Assembly: GCA_016192455.1 (NCBI GenBank)
Contig: JACPUC010000021.1
Coordinates: 35,630-99,629, forward strand
Source of the DNA: Candidatus Tectimicrobiota bacterium
Lineage (GTDB): Bacteria; JACPUC01
DNA length: 64,000 bases
Direction of reading: 5' to 3'
Part shown: positions 38,591-47,430 of the stretch, piece by piece
How the letters are laid out: each line of letters begins with the position of its first letter
How positions within the stretch are numbered: the stretch's first letter is position 1
The notes under the pieces: model-generated
The model's database searches: none
What the model was told of the DNA's origin: nothing
What the model saw: only the letters and a program-made list of their open reading frames with translations
Program-made: the position numbers and the translations under genes

Positions 38591-39270
38591 AGGAGTGAAC
38601 ACCTCCCGGCGTCATCCACCGGCATTTACGCGGCGCAGGGTTCCAAGGCCATGGCGCGCCGGCGCGGCCTGAAGAGAAAGGGCGCCATGGGGGATGCTGC
38701 CGCCGCGCCGCCGCCGGCGCTCTGCCTCCCAAGAATGCTCCGAGAACGACGAAGATGTGGAGGGAGTGAGCGTCGTCCAGCGGTTCTCACCTGGGCAAAC
38801 ATCTAGCCCCCTTCGTGCATCGTGTGTCAGAAGACGAGCGAGCAAGGAGACGAAAGCATCAACCGGAGAGAGCCTGGCGGGAATGGCGAGGCACACCTGA
38901 CGGTCCCGAGTACGTGGGCCGTGCGAGGCGGCAAGGAGAGGCGCTCACTGAATCAGAGGCGGTCAGGGCAACGCGGGCCACGGGGGTGTGGGATGGTCAG
39001 GTGGCGCCGGCGCAGAGTTCCAGGATCGCTGCCAGAGATGGACTTCCACGCACCAGCATGCCCCACGCTCAGCACGAATCCCTGACCTGTAAAGGAACGA
39101 CGAGTACCCTACATCCTCAACCACGCATCACCTTTTTTGATGTTGAACTCATGTTGAGGCAACCACCCACACGTGAGCTTCGGTCCCCACCACGTGGGGG
39201 TCCCGCCGAGCCCGCGCCCCCTCTGAACAGGAGCCAATTTCTCCCTACTCTCACTCGTCCCTCGTTCAAT
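38591..39270. other. Intergenic region between the 6S RNA candidate and rny
   Basis: About 680 bases with no supported gene. A hairpin of nine paired bases with a CACGTG centre (39181-39205; GGTCCCCAC against GTGGGGGTCC) lies just past the 6S candidate on the minus strand but has no T-run. The rny promoter must lie in this region; I could not pick it out. Confidence 0.4.
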
Positions 39271-39436
39271 CGGGAAGATGTTGCCGCCCGCACCTGTCAC
39301 GGGGCGCACCCGCCTTGCAAGATCGGCGATAGTCCTTGGGTGCAACGCCCCGCGAGGCCAAACGACGCCTCCGCTCTCCTGCCCGGTTTTCTCCTTTCTG
39401 CCTTGTACCATGCGTGGGACCGAGGAATCCTCCCCG
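39271..39436 (-). ncRNA. ssrS: Probable 6S RNA, downstream of zapA
   Basis: Read on the minus strand, the 166 bases between CGGGGAGG (39436-39429) and TCTTCCCG (39278-39271) are closed by an eight-pair stem. Inside are a second stem (CCCACGC against GTGCGGG), an open region, and a strong hairpin with arms GGGGC and GCACCC pairing with GGGTGC and GCCCC. The 3' strand reads GTGACAGGTGCGGGCGGC then ATCT. This parallels the 3' strand of E. coli 6S RNA, where GTTACAGCC is followed by TGCGGCGGCATCTC. Position directly after zapA is the classic location of ssrS. 6S RNA binds sigma70-RNA polymerase as a promoter mimic in stationary phase. Exact ends are estimated from the closing stem; no model search was possible. 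Confidence 0.6.
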
Positions 39437-39449
39437 TCGCGTGTCCACG

Positions 39450-39779
39450 TCATGGCTCAAGAGTATTGTACTCTTCAGCAAGCTCCTTGTCCAATAGCGA
39501 CAACATCGAGGAGGCCTTCTTGGCGATCAGGGCGGTGTTCGTCTCATGCTGCTGGCGCAGCTCGAAGAGCTCGCTGGCAATGTAGAGCGCCGCCAGGATG
39601 CCGATTTTCGCCGGCGAACTATCCGGCGGGGCCTTGGCTGCCACGTCGCGCATCTTTTGATCAACGTACGCCGCAATTTGACGGGTCAGCTCCTCGCTGG
39701 CTTCCCCGCGGATGGTGTAGCTGCGCCCAAAGATCTCAACCTGTGTCTGAACGCTCACCGTTGGCTGAGCCGCCTCCAT
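39450..39779 (-). CDS. zapA: Cell division protein ZapA
   Basis: 109 residues: N-terminal VQTQVEIFGRSYTIRGE strand region, then ELTRQIAAYVDQKMRDVA and KIGILAALYIASELFELRQQ leading into a C-terminal coiled coil. This is the ZapA pattern and length. ZapA binds FtsZ and cross-links protofilaments at the division ring. It lies downstream of a ZapB-like coiled-coil gene (63 bp) and the pheST genes on the same strand, and upstream of the probable 6S RNA, which supports the assignment. Confidence 0.9.
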   Translation of the reverse strand: MEAAQPTVSVQTQVEIFGRSYTIRGEASEELTRQIAAYVDQKMRDVAAKAPPDSSPAKIGILAALYIASELFELRQQHETNTALIAKKASSMLSLLDKELAEEYNTLEP

Positions 39780-39842
39780 GGGAGCCCTGCCGGCGTCTGG
39801 CCGCGGCCTCCCGCCTGCACGCGCCCCGCTGCCTGCGCCGCG

Positions 39843-40118
39843 TTACAGATCGAGCTCCTCCAGCTTCTCCAGGAGGGACTCGATCCTGCTGCTGACGATA
39901 TCACGCTCTTCAAGGAGCCTCTTGTTCTCGTGCAGGAGCGTGTCGTACTCGCCGCGCTCGTTGTGCAGCTCGAGCGCCAGGGCATCCTGTTCTTGAACGC
40001 GGCGCTCCAGCTCTTCCACGCGCCGTTGCAGTTGAGCATTCTGGGTGCGGTAGTCCGTGAGGCGTTCCAGCAGTTCGACAAGGCGACGTTCCACCGCCTC
40101 GAGCTTCTCGACCGACAT
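39843..40118 (-). CDS. zapB: ZapB-like coiled-coil cell-division protein
   Basis: 91 residues that are almost entirely heptad repeats (SVEKLEAVERRLVELLERL through IESLLEKLEELDL), like ZapB, the ZapA-binding coiled coil that links the Z ring to the nucleoid. There is no other motif. ATG 40118 has AAGGAG eight bases upstream. Adjacency to zapA supports a role in division, although low-complexity coiled coils cannot be assigned by sequence alone. Confidence 0.75.
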   Translation of the reverse strand: MSVEKLEAVERRLVELLERLTDYRTQNAQLQRRVEELERRVQEQDALALELHNERGEYDTLLHENKRLLEERDIVSSRIESLLEKLEELDL

Positions 40119-40502
40119 GCACGAATCTCCTTGAAGAATCCTCATCCAAGTTACGTGCAGCCAGCAAAAAATGATGCCAGATAAAGAGAGGCAAAGTCAA
40201 CCGATTTCATTTCCCCTGGAGGTTGCGCCAGGTTGAGGTATGGAGAGGGGGGCTGCCCGCGGGTCGCCGGGGCCGCCTCGCCCGCGGCGTGGGGAGGCGA
40301 CGGCGAGACTGGTCGGCGAATCTTCACCAAGGAGGGCGGCAAGGCGCGGCGGCCGGAGACTGGGTCGGAAGCTGTGCCGGGATTCTCTGCCGGGGGCCGG
40401 CTGGAATGAGGAGGGGGGAACGCGGCGCGCCGACCCGGCTCCGCCCGGACGGCTCTCGCCACGCCGTCGCTGAGGCGGCCGAGCCCGGCGGGGCGGCGGG
40501 GG
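40119..40502. other. Intergenic region between pheT and the ZapB-like gene
   Basis: 384 bases, GC-rich, with no gene, T-run terminator or promoter hexamers that I can support. The last 70 bases before the ZapB-like start are AT-richer and are the likeliest promoter location. Confidence 0.4.
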
Positions 40503-42914
40503 CTAGCGGTCGCGCAGGATTGCCTGGTGCTCGGCAGCCAGAGCCCGCACGATGGCCGCGCACTGTTCGTTGATCATCTCGTCCGTGAGCGTCCGATCCT
40601 CGGCCTGGAAGGTGAGGGAGAAGGCCAGACTCTTCTTGCCGGCTGGAATGGTCTCGCCCTTGAAGCAGTCGAACAAGGTGACCTCCCGCACCAGGAGGGG
40701 GGCGGCGCGACGAATCGAGGCTTCCACCTCGGCCGCCGGCGCCTGCTCGTCCACGATCAGCGCCAGGTCGCGCGGGCTGGCGGGATAGCGCGGCAGCTCC
40801 GCGAAACGCGGCGCCAGCGAGGCTGCCGCAAAGAATGGCCGCAGGTGCATCTCGAAGACGTACGCCGCGCCGGGGATGCGGAAGGCGGCCAGCGTGTCGG
40901 GATGGATCTCCCCGAGAGAGCCGATGACCTCCTCGCGGCAGCGGATGGCGAGGGCGCGACCGGGGTGCAGGAAGGGCGCCTCCGTCGGCGCAAGGTCGAG
41001 GCAGGTCAGGCGGAACCCGCGCCCTACATGCTCGAGGATGCCTTTGATGTCGAAGAAGTCCGCCCCGATGTCCTCGCTGGCCCACGAGAGTGGATGGCGA
41101 GGTCCGCTCAGGAGCACCGCCAGGTGGCGCAGCTCGACCGGCAGCGCCCCGGCCTGCTCTGCCGGCAGGAAGACGGCGCCGTACTCGAAGAGCCTCACCT
41201 CGCTCTGCTGGCGGGTGAGGTTGTAGCGCAGGCAGTTCAGCAGACCCGGCAGCAGCATGGTCCTCATGATGGAGAACTCGGCGCTGAGGGGGTTGCTGAG
41301 CGGCATCGGCCGGGCCTGGGGGTCGCTGCGCGTGAGCCGCAGATGGTCGAGCCACTCGGCGTTGATGAAGGAGTAGGTGATTGCCTCGCACAGTCCGCAG
41401 GCGAGGAGCAGCTCGCGCAGGCGGCGCTCCTGGGGGCGCGTGGAGGGGCCGCTCTCAGCGGTGAGGGGGCTCAACGGCAGCGTCGTCGGGATGTTCTCAT
41501 AGCCGTGCAGACGCGCCACTTCTTCGATGAGGTCGATCTCGCGGCTGAGGTCCGGCCGGAAGAGCGGCAGGCTCACCTCGAACTCATCGGGGGCCGTGTC
41601 GCGCACGGGCAACTGCAGCCGCTCCAAGGCGCCGCGCGCCTCCGGTCCCGCAAGCGCCGTGCCGAGGACGTGATTGAGGCGGGCGAGGCGCAGCCGCACC
41701 TTGGGTTTCGTCAGCGGCGTGGGGTAGGCGTCGACCATTCCCTGGGCGACGCGACCGGCCGCAATCCGCGCCATGAGGTCGGCGGCCCGGTCGCATGCGA
41801 TCGGCGTGCCGTCGGGGTCCACGCCGCGCTCGAAACGATGCGAGGCTTCGGTGTGCATGCCGAGACGTTTCGCGGTGCGACGGATGCTGGTCGGCTCGAA
41901 GTAGGCGCTCTCGAGGAGGACGTTCCGCGTGCCCGCGTGCACTTCCGAGTTCAAGCCGCCCATCACCCCGGCCAGGGCGATACTGCGTCGGCCGTCGGCG
42001 ATCATCAGCATGTCCGGCTGCAGCTCCCGCTCCACGCCGTCGAGGGTGATGAAGCGCTCTCCCGCGGCGGCGCACCGCACGACGATGCGCTGCTCCTCGA
42101 GGAGATCGAAGTCGAAGGCGTGCAGGGGCTGGCCGCGCTCGAGGAGGACGTAGTTCGTGGCATCGACGATCGCGTTGATGGGCCGCAGCCCAGCCTTCAG
42201 GAGGCGCACCTGCAGCCACAGGGGGGAGGGGCCGATGACGACGCCCTCGATGAGCCGGCCGCAGTACCGCGGGCAGAGGTCGGGCCGGTCGAGGACGATC
42301 GCCACCCTGCCGGCGGTCGGCGGCCCTTCCTCGGCCACGTTCACCTGCGGCGGGGCGAAGGGCAGCTTGCAGAGCGCCGCGACCTCGCGCGCCACCCCGA
42401 GCATGCTGAAGCAATCGGCGCGGTTCGGCGTCAGGTCCAGCTCGAGGATGACATCGTCGTACTGCAGGAGCTCCGCGAGGGGCGCGCCGAGGGGGCTGCC
42501 TTCGGGGAGGACCAGGACGCCCTCGGCATCGTGCCCGAGCTCCAGCTCCGCGCTGGAGCAGAGCATCCCCTCCGAGAGGACGCCGCGGATCTCAGCGGCC
42601 TCGACGCGCTGCCCGTTCGGGAGCTGGGCGCCGACCTTTCCAAGGGCCACAGCCTGGCCGGGATGGAGGTTGGCGGCGGCGCAGACCACGCGCGACCTTC
42701 CCTGCCCCGTGTCCACGGTGCAGAGCCGCAGGCGCTCCGCCTTGGGATGGGGCGTGACGGCGACGAGCCGGGCGACGACGACACCCCGCAGGCGCCCGCG
42801 CCAGTCGTCGAGGTGACCAACCTCGACGCCTCCCATGGTGAGGGTCTCGGCCAGCTCCTCCGGCGGGCGATCAAGCTTCACGAACTCTTGCAGCCAGGCA
42901 AAGCTGACGCGCAC
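40503..42914 (-). CDS. pheT: Phenylalanyl-tRNA synthetase beta subunit
   Basis: 803 residues, the usual length. The EMAP-like tRNA-binding domain (about 40-150) contains VDTGQGRSRVVCAAANLHPGQ. The B3/B4 editing domain follows (NYVLLERGQPLHAFDFDLL), then the B5 and catalytic-like core, and finally the C-terminal FDX-ACB anticodon-binding domain (about 710-803, ending SLTFQAEDRTLTDEMIN). It pairs with PheS in an alpha2beta2 enzyme charging tRNA-Phe. It starts at GTG 42914 with GAGGA upstream, 29 bases after the pheS stop. Confidence 0.97.
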   Translation of the reverse strand: MRVSFAWLQEFVKLDRPPEELAETLTMGGVEVGHLDDWRGRLRGVVVARLVAVTPHPKAERLRLCTVDTGQGRSRVVCAAANLHPGQAVALGKVGAQLPNGQRVEAAEIRGVLSEGMLCSSAELELGHDAEGVLVLPEGSPLGAPLAELLQYDDVILELDLTPNRADCFSMLGVAREVAALCKLPFAPPQVNVAEEGPPTAGRVAIVLDRPDLCPRYCGRLIEGVVIGPSPLWLQVRLLKAGLRPINAIVDATNYVLLERGQPLHAFDFDLLEEQRIVVRCAAAGERFITLDGVERELQPDMLMIADGRRSIALAGVMGGLNSEVHAGTRNVLLESAYFEPTSIRRTAKRLGMHTEASHRFERGVDPDGTPIACDRAADLMARIAAGRVAQGMVDAYPTPLTKPKVRLRLARLNHVLGTALAGPEARGALERLQLPVRDTAPDEFEVSLPLFRPDLSREIDLIEEVARLHGYENIPTTLPLSPLTAESGPSTRPQERRLRELLLACGLCEAITYSFINAEWLDHLRLTRSDPQARPMPLSNPLSAEFSIMRTMLLPGLLNCLRYNLTRQQSEVRLFEYGAVFLPAEQAGALPVELRHLAVLLSGPRHPLSWASEDIGADFFDIKGILEHVGRGFRLTCLDLAPTEAPFLHPGRALAIRCREEVIGSLGEIHPDTLAAFRIPGAAYVFEMHLRPFFAAASLAPRFAELPRYPASPRDLALIVDEQAPAAEVEASIRRAAPLLVREVTLFDCFKGETIPAGKKSLAFSLTFQAEDRTLTDEMINEQCAAIVRALAAEHQAILRDR

Positions 42915-42943
42915 GGCGCGGGGTCCTCGCTGGGCGGCTGGGG

Positions 42944-43972
42944 TTAGAACTGGCGCAGGAAGCGCAGATCGTTCTCGAAGAAGAGGCGCAGGTCGTTGAT
43001 GCCGAAGCGCAGCATGGCAATCCGCTCGATGCCCATGCCGAAGGCAAAGCCGGTGAATTCCTCACTGTCGTAGTTGACAAATTCGTAGACGGCGGGGTCT
43101 ACCATGCCGGCGCCGAGGATCTCCAACCAGCCGCTGTGCGAACAGACGCGGCAGCCGCGGCCGCCGCACATGACGCAGCCGATATCCACTTCGGCGCTTG
43201 GCTCGGTGTACGGGAAGAAGCTAGGGCGGAAACGCACCGGGGTGTCGGGACCGAACATGCGGTGCGCAAACGCCTCGAGGGTGCCCTTCAGGTGGCTGAA
43301 GCGGATGCCGCGATCGACGAGCAGCCCTTCCACCTGGTGGAACATCGGCGTGTGGGTGAGATCGTGGTCGCGGCGATAGACGCGCCCGGGGGCGATGATG
43401 CGTACGGGGGGCTGGCGCTTCTCCATGACGCGCACCTGCACGGCGGAGGTGTGGGTGCGCAGCACGAAGCCGCCGGGCAGGTAGAAGGTGTCCTGCATGT
43501 CGCGCGCCGGATGATCGGCGGGCATGTTCAGCGCCTCGAAGTTGTAGTAGTCGAGTTCGACTTCCGGCCCCTCGACGATCTCGAACCCGAGGCCGATGAA
43601 GATGCTCTCGATCTCCTGCTGCACGATGGCGATGGGATGCTGGTGGCCCAGCCACGGGCGGCGGCCGGGGAGCGTGAGGTCGAGCTGCTGGCTCATCCTG
43701 GCGCTGAGGCGTTCGTCCTTCAGCCGCTGGCGCTGGGCGATCACCTGGCCTTCGAGGAAGAGTTTCACTTCGTTCGCCAGGCGGCCCACGAGCGGGAGCT
43801 CCTCGGCGGGGAGGTCGCGCAGGTGTTTGAGGAGGCCGGTCACCAGCCCGCGGGGGCCGAGGTACCGTCCCTTCACCTGTTGCAGGTCGGCCTCGCTCCG
43901 CGCGGCGGCAAACGCGGCGGCGGCCTCATCTCTCAGGAGTTCGAGCTTGTGGCGCACGACTGCTCTCGTCAC
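42944..43972 (-). CDS. pheS: Phenylalanyl-tRNA synthetase alpha subunit
   Basis: 342 residues with the class II core: HPARDMQDTFYL (motif 1 region), GRVYRRDHDLTHTPMFHQVEGL (motif 2) and GFAFGMGIERIAMLRFGI (motif 3). A CGGRGCRVCSHSGWLEILGAGMVDP block matches bacterial PheS. It catalyses phenylalanine activation and charging with PheT. The start is a GTG at 43972 without a clear ribosome-binding site; GTG 43957 has GAGAG at six bases and may be the true start. It is 70 bp after rplT in the translation gene cluster. Confidence 0.96.
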   Translation of the reverse strand: MTRAVVRHKLELLRDEAAAAFAAARSEADLQQVKGRYLGPRGLVTGLLKHLRDLPAEELPLVGRLANEVKLFLEGQVIAQRQRLKDERLSARMSQQLDLTLPGRRPWLGHQHPIAIVQQEIESIFIGLGFEIVEGPEVELDYYNFEALNMPADHPARDMQDTFYLPGGFVLRTHTSAVQVRVMEKRQPPVRIIAPGRVYRRDHDLTHTPMFHQVEGLLVDRGIRFSHLKGTLEAFAHRMFGPDTPVRFRPSFFPYTEPSAEVDIGCVMCGGRGCRVCSHSGWLEILGAGMVDPAVYEFVNYDSEEFTGFAFGMGIERIAMLRFGINDLRLFFENDLRFLRQF

Positions 43973-44042
43973 ACAGGGGACACCGGCTACCTGGCGCAGC
44001 CGGTGCGGCGGGACAGGGGTACGGGATCGGGCTGGGATGGGA

Positions 44043-44408
44043 TCAGACGGCGACGGAGAGCTGCCTCTTGGCGAGCGCGGCGAGCTCGGCGAACGCCGCT
44101 TGATTATTCACTGCCATCTCGGCGAGCATCTTGCGGTCCACGTCGACCCGCGCCTTCCGCAGGCCGTTCATGAAGGTGCTGTAGGAGAGACCGTGCTCGC
44201 GGGCTGCCGCATTGATGCGAATGATCCACAGACTGCGGAAATCGCGCTTCCGCGTGCGTCGATCGCGGTAGGCGTACTGCAGGCTGTGCATCACCGCCTC
44301 GTGCGCTCTGCGGAAGGTCTTGCCGCGCGGATAGCGAAAGCCCTTCGCTAACTGCAGGATCTTATCATGGCGGTGCTTCGAAGCTGGTCCACTTCGGGCG
44401 CGTGGCAT
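44043..44408 (-). CDS. rplT: 50S ribosomal protein L20
   Basis: 121 residues starting [18 protein letters not shown] and containing [40 protein letters not shown] and [20 protein letters not shown], all typical of L20. L20 is needed early in 50S assembly and in some bacteria represses its own operon. It lies 34 bp downstream of rpmI, the conserved rpmI-rplT pair. Confidence 0.97.
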   Translation of the reverse strand: MPRARSGPASKHRHDKILQLAKGFRYPRGKTFRRAHEAVMHSLQYAYRDRRTRKRDFRSLWIIRINAAAREHGLSYSTFMNGLRKARVDVDRKMLAEMAVNNQAAFAELAALAKRQLSVAV

Positions 44409-44442
44409 GGCGTCAACTCTCCAGACTTAGGACGGTTCGGTG

Positions 44443-44640
44443 TTAGGCGTAGGGAACAAGCCGGCGGACCCTGGCAAGATCATGGGCGTGCACCAAGCCC
44501 GCCTTGCGCAGCTTGCGCTTCCGCTGGCGCGTTTTCTTGGTCAGGATATGGCTCCGGTGCGCCTTGCTGCGTTTCACCTGGCCACTGCTGGTACAGCGAA
44601 ACCGCTTGGCCGCGGAACGATTCGTCTTAACTTTTGGCAC
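44443..44640 (-). CDS. rpmI: 50S ribosomal protein L35
   Basis: 65 residues: PKVKTNRSAAKRFRCTSSG and KAHRSHILTKKTRQRKRKLRK, the L35 signature. The GTG at 44640 is chosen because it yields the usual MPKxKT start and lies nine bases after AGGAAGG; the ATG at 44649 would abut the ribosome-binding site. Immediately upstream of rplT in the infC-rpmI-rplT arrangement. Confidence 0.93.
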   Translation of the reverse strand: MPKVKTNRSAAKRFRCTSSGQVKRSKAHRSHILTKKTRQRKRKLRKAGLVHAHDLARVRRLVPYA

Positions 44641-44772
44641 CTGCTTCATCCTTCCTGCGCGTACGGCGTCTCGCCGCACACAACACCCCTGGCGGCCGCG
44701 CGCCGCTGCCTCGCCGCTGGCGCTCGCCGGCGGCTGCCGCACGAGCAGGGAAGCCGCGCCCCACGCACGGCG

Positions 44773-45414
44773 TTACGGTTGCACTGGTTCAGCTTCGCCC
44801 GCGAACTGCCGCTCGGCCTCGCTCCGGGCAGCCTCAGCCTTGGCGGCGGCCTCCCGCGCCATCTCCTTGGTGGGGGGCTTGGGGATGAAGATGCTGCTCA
44901 TCTGCCGCCCCTCCTGCCTGGGGGTCTGCTCCAGCACCGCGGCATCATCGAGGGCCGCACTGACGCGGTCGAGGAGACGCCTCCCCAGATCGAGGTGCAT
45001 CATCTCACGCCCACGAAACACCACGGTCATCTTGACTTTGTTCCCTTCCCCAAGGAATCGGCGGGCATAGTTCAGCTTTACCCCCACGTCGTGCTCGTCG
45101 GTCTTGGGTGTCAGCTTCACTTCCTTGAGGAGCTGATTCTTCTGCTTCCTCTTCGCCTGATGCGTGCGCTTGCTCTGCTGGTACTTGAACTTGCCGTAGT
45201 CCATGATGCGGCACACGGGGGGACGCTCGTTGGGAGCCACCTCGACGAGGTCCAGACCCTGCTCTTCCGCCATGGCGCGCGCTTCAGGCACCGCAAGCAC
45301 CCCAAGCTGCTTGCCGTCAGGGTCGATCACCCGCACCTCCCTGACGCGGATCATGTGGTTAATCCGGTATCCACCGCTGCGATTGGCTATACCGCTACGT
45401 TCGATCCGATTGAT
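44773..45414 (-). CDS. infC: Translation initiation factor IF-3, apparent ATC start
   Basis: 213 residues if translation begins at ATC 45414. IF3N reads YRINHMIRVREVRVIDPDGKQLG, followed by PPVCRIMDYGKFKYQQ; IF3C holds LTPKTDEHDVGVKLNYARRFL and VKMTVVFRGREM, with an Ala/Glu-rich tail. IF-3 checks the start codon on the 30S subunit. The first in-frame ATG (45354) would cut off the conserved Arg-Ile-Asn that begins the fold. Upstream, GGAGGTGA (45428-45421), a full anti-Shine-Dalgarno match, sits six bases before ATC 45414, within the last codons of thrS. Rare start codons (AUU in E. coli) are the basis of infC autoregulation. ATT 45363 is a weaker alternative. The call as IF-3 is secure; the start is inferred. 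Confidence 0.93.
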   Translation of the reverse strand: MNRIERSGIANRSGGYRINHMIRVREVRVIDPDGKQLGVLAVPEARAMAEEQGLDLVEVAPNERPPVCRIMDYGKFKYQQSKRTHQAKRKQKNQLLKEVKLTPKTDEHDVGVKLNYARRFLGEGNKVKMTVVFRGREMMHLDLGRRLLDRVSAALDDAAVLEQTPRQEGRQMSSIFIPKPPTKEMAREAAAKAEAARSEAERQFAGEAEPVQP

Positions 45415-47362
45415 TAGCTGTCACCTCCTCGGAGTTCGTGCGGCAGTCGATGACCTGGCGCAGCCGCGCGATCGCCGCGTCGACGGCAAAGACGCCAAGG
45501 TGACCGGCGCGGCGATGCCGCAGCGCCACACTGCCCGCTGCCATCTCCTGGTCGCCCAGGACGAACATGTAGGGAACCTGCTCGATCTGCGCTTCCCGAA
45601 CCTTCAGGGAGACCTTCTCGTTGCGGAAGTCGCCTTCAGCCCGCACGCCGGCCGCCAGCAGGGCGTCGAGAACGCGCTGCGCGGCTGGGATGTGGCGATC
45701 CGTGATGGTGAGCACCTTCGCCTGCACCGGCGCCAGCCAGGTCGGGAAGGCGCCGGCGTAGTGCTCGGTGAGGCCGCCGATGAAGCGCTCCATGGAGCCG
45801 AGCGTGGTGCGATGGATCATCACCACGTGGTGCTCCTGACTGTCCGATCCCACGTACGTGATATTGAACCGCTTCGGCAGGTTGAAATCGAACTGAATGG
45901 TGGGGCCTTGCCAGCCGCGCCCCAGGGCATCCAGCATCTTGATGTCGATCTTGGGGCCGTAGAAGACGGCCTCCCCCTCCTGGCGCTTGGCCGGGATGCC
46001 GAGCTTATCGAGACCCGCGCCGAGGGCGCGCTCGGCCATCAGCCACTCGGCGTCGCTGCCGGCATACTTCTCGGGGTGCTCGGGGTCGCGCACGCTGAGC
46101 TCGATCTGAAAGTTCTCGTAGCCGAAGGTGCGCAGCATCTCGAGGGCGAACTGCAGGACCTTGTCGATCTCCTCGTGCACCTGCTCGGGGGTGCAGAAGA
46201 TATGCGCGTCGTCCTGGGTGAAGCCGCGCACGCGCAGCATGCCGTGCAGGGCGCCGGAGCGCTCGTAGCGGTAAACGGTGCCCAGTTCGGCGAACTTGAT
46301 CGGCAGCTCGCGGTAGCTGTGCCGGCGCGACTGGTAGATGAGGATGTGCCCTGGGCAGTTCATCGGCTTCAGGACGTACTCATCGCTGTCGATCTCCAGC
46401 ACGTACATGTTGTCGCGATAGTAGTCGTAATGCCCGGAGGTCCTGAAGAGCACATCCCTGGCGATGTGCGGGATGATGACGAGCTGGTAGCCGCGCCGCA
46501 CGTGCTCGTCTTCCCAGAAGCGCTCGATGACCTTGCGCAGCGTCGCCCCCTTGGGGAGCCAGTAGATGAGCCCGGCGCCGGCCCGCTCGTCGGTGAGGAA
46601 GAGGCCGAGCTGGCGGCCGAGGAGGCGATGGTCGCGCTTCTTGGCCTCTTCCAGCCGCTGGAGGTGCTCCCGCACCTGCTTGGCGCTGGGGTACGAGGTG
46701 CCGTAGATGCGCTGCAGCATGGGGTTGCGCTCGTCCCCGCGCCAGTATGCGCCGGCCACGCTCAGCAGCTTTACGGCCGGGATTTGCCCGGTGGAACGCA
46801 CGTGCGGACCGCGGCAGAGATCGACGAAGTCGCCTTCGCGGTAAAGCGAGACGGTGTCCTCCGCGAGCTGCTCGAGCATCTCCACTTTGTAGGTCTCGCC
46901 GCGGGCCTGGAACAGCGCGATGGCCTCCTGGCGCGGCACCTCCTGGCGCACGAAGGGGTGATCGGCGGCGATGATCTCCTGCATGCGCTGCTCGATGGCT
47001 TCGAGATCGGCCTCGGTGAACGGGCGCTTGTAGTCGAAGTCGTAGTAGTACCCCTCGGCGAGCGGCGGCCCGATGGTGATCTTGGCGCCGGCAAAGAGGT
47101 CCTGCACGGCGTGGGCCATGATGTGCGTGCTGCTGTGCCGGAAGACCTCGCGCCCCTCCTCATCGTCGAAGGAGAGGAAGGCCACGTGGTCGCCCGGCTG
47201 GGCTGGGGCGCTCAGATCGACGACCTTGCCGTTCTGCTTGGCGGCGACGACCTGCCGGTACTTGGGCGGCTTGACGAGGTGCAGAACCTCGGCGAGGGTC
47301 GCACCCTCCGGCACGCCGCAGGTGCGGCCGTCGGCCAGCGTCACCTCGATCTCGGTGGCCAT
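45395..47362 (-). CDS. thrS: Threonyl-tRNA synthetase
   Basis: 655 residues with the complete domain series: TGS (about 1-62), the N2 editing domain with HSSTHIMAHAVQDLF (HxxxH) and its distal Cys-His pair near DLCRGPHV, the class II catalytic core (YVLKPMNCPGHILIYQ; motif 2 RYERSGALHGMLRVRGF; motif 3 IHRTTLGSMERFIGGL), and the anticodon-binding domain. It charges tRNA-Thr and edits Ser-tRNA-Thr. Its 3' end overlaps infC by 20 bases. A long hairpin lies in the leader (47431-47468), and tRNA-Val(GAC) is just upstream. It heads the thrS-infC-rpmI-rplT-pheS-pheT cluster. Confidence 0.97.
   Translation of the reverse strand: MATEIEVTLADGRTCGVPEGATLAEVLHLVKPPKYRQVVAAKQNGKVVDLSAPAQPGDHVAFLSFDDEEGREVFRHSSTHIMAHAVQDLFAGAKITIGPPLAEGYYYDFDYKRPFTEADLEAIEQRMQEIIAADHPFVRQEVPRQEAIALFQARGETYKVEMLEQLAEDTVSLYREGDFVDLCRGPHVRSTGQIPAVKLLSVAGAYWRGDERNPMLQRIYGTSYPSAKQVREHLQRLEEAKKRDHRLLGRQLGLFLTDERAGAGLIYWLPKGATLRKVIERFWEDEHVRRGYQLVIIPHIARDVLFRTSGHYDYYRDNMYVLEIDSDEYVLKPMNCPGHILIYQSRRHSYRELPIKFAELGTVYRYERSGALHGMLRVRGFTQDDAHIFCTPEQVHEEIDKVLQFALEMLRTFGYENFQIELSVRDPEHPEKYAGSDAEWLMAERALGAGLDKLGIPAKRQEGEAVFYGPKIDIKMLDALGRGWQGPTIQFDFNLPKRFNITYVGSDSQEHHVVMIHRTTLGSMERFIGGLTEHYAGAFPTWLAPVQAKVLTITDRHIPAAQRVLDALLAAGVRAEGDFRNEKVSLKVREAQIEQVPYMFVLGDQEMAAGSVALRHRRAGHLGVFAVDAAIARLRQVIDCRTNSEEVTANQSDRT
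45415..45430 (-). promoter_or_regulatory. Perfect Shine-Dalgarno for infC inside thrS
   Basis: GGAGGTGA (minus strand, 45428-45421) complements the 16S rRNA tail over eight bases. It lies inside the thrS codons for Glu-Glu-Val-Thr and is spaced six bases from ATC 45414. No ATG, GTG or TTG occurs at a usable distance in the infC frame. Confidence 0.7.
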
Positions 47363-47430
47363 ACCCCACAGCTCTTTCTAAGTCGCGGAGCCTCCTGGCG
47401 CGCGGCGGCGCACCGCGGCTCCAAACATAA

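Noticed and set aside
36158..38806. Very long plus-strand frame (882 codons) opposite ymdB and rny
   Set aside because: It is antisense to two clear genes and has the low-complexity His/Leu/Arg composition of GC-rich shadow frames. The same holds for long frames opposite pheT, thrS, clpX, the MTHFR fusion and the molybdopterin gene.
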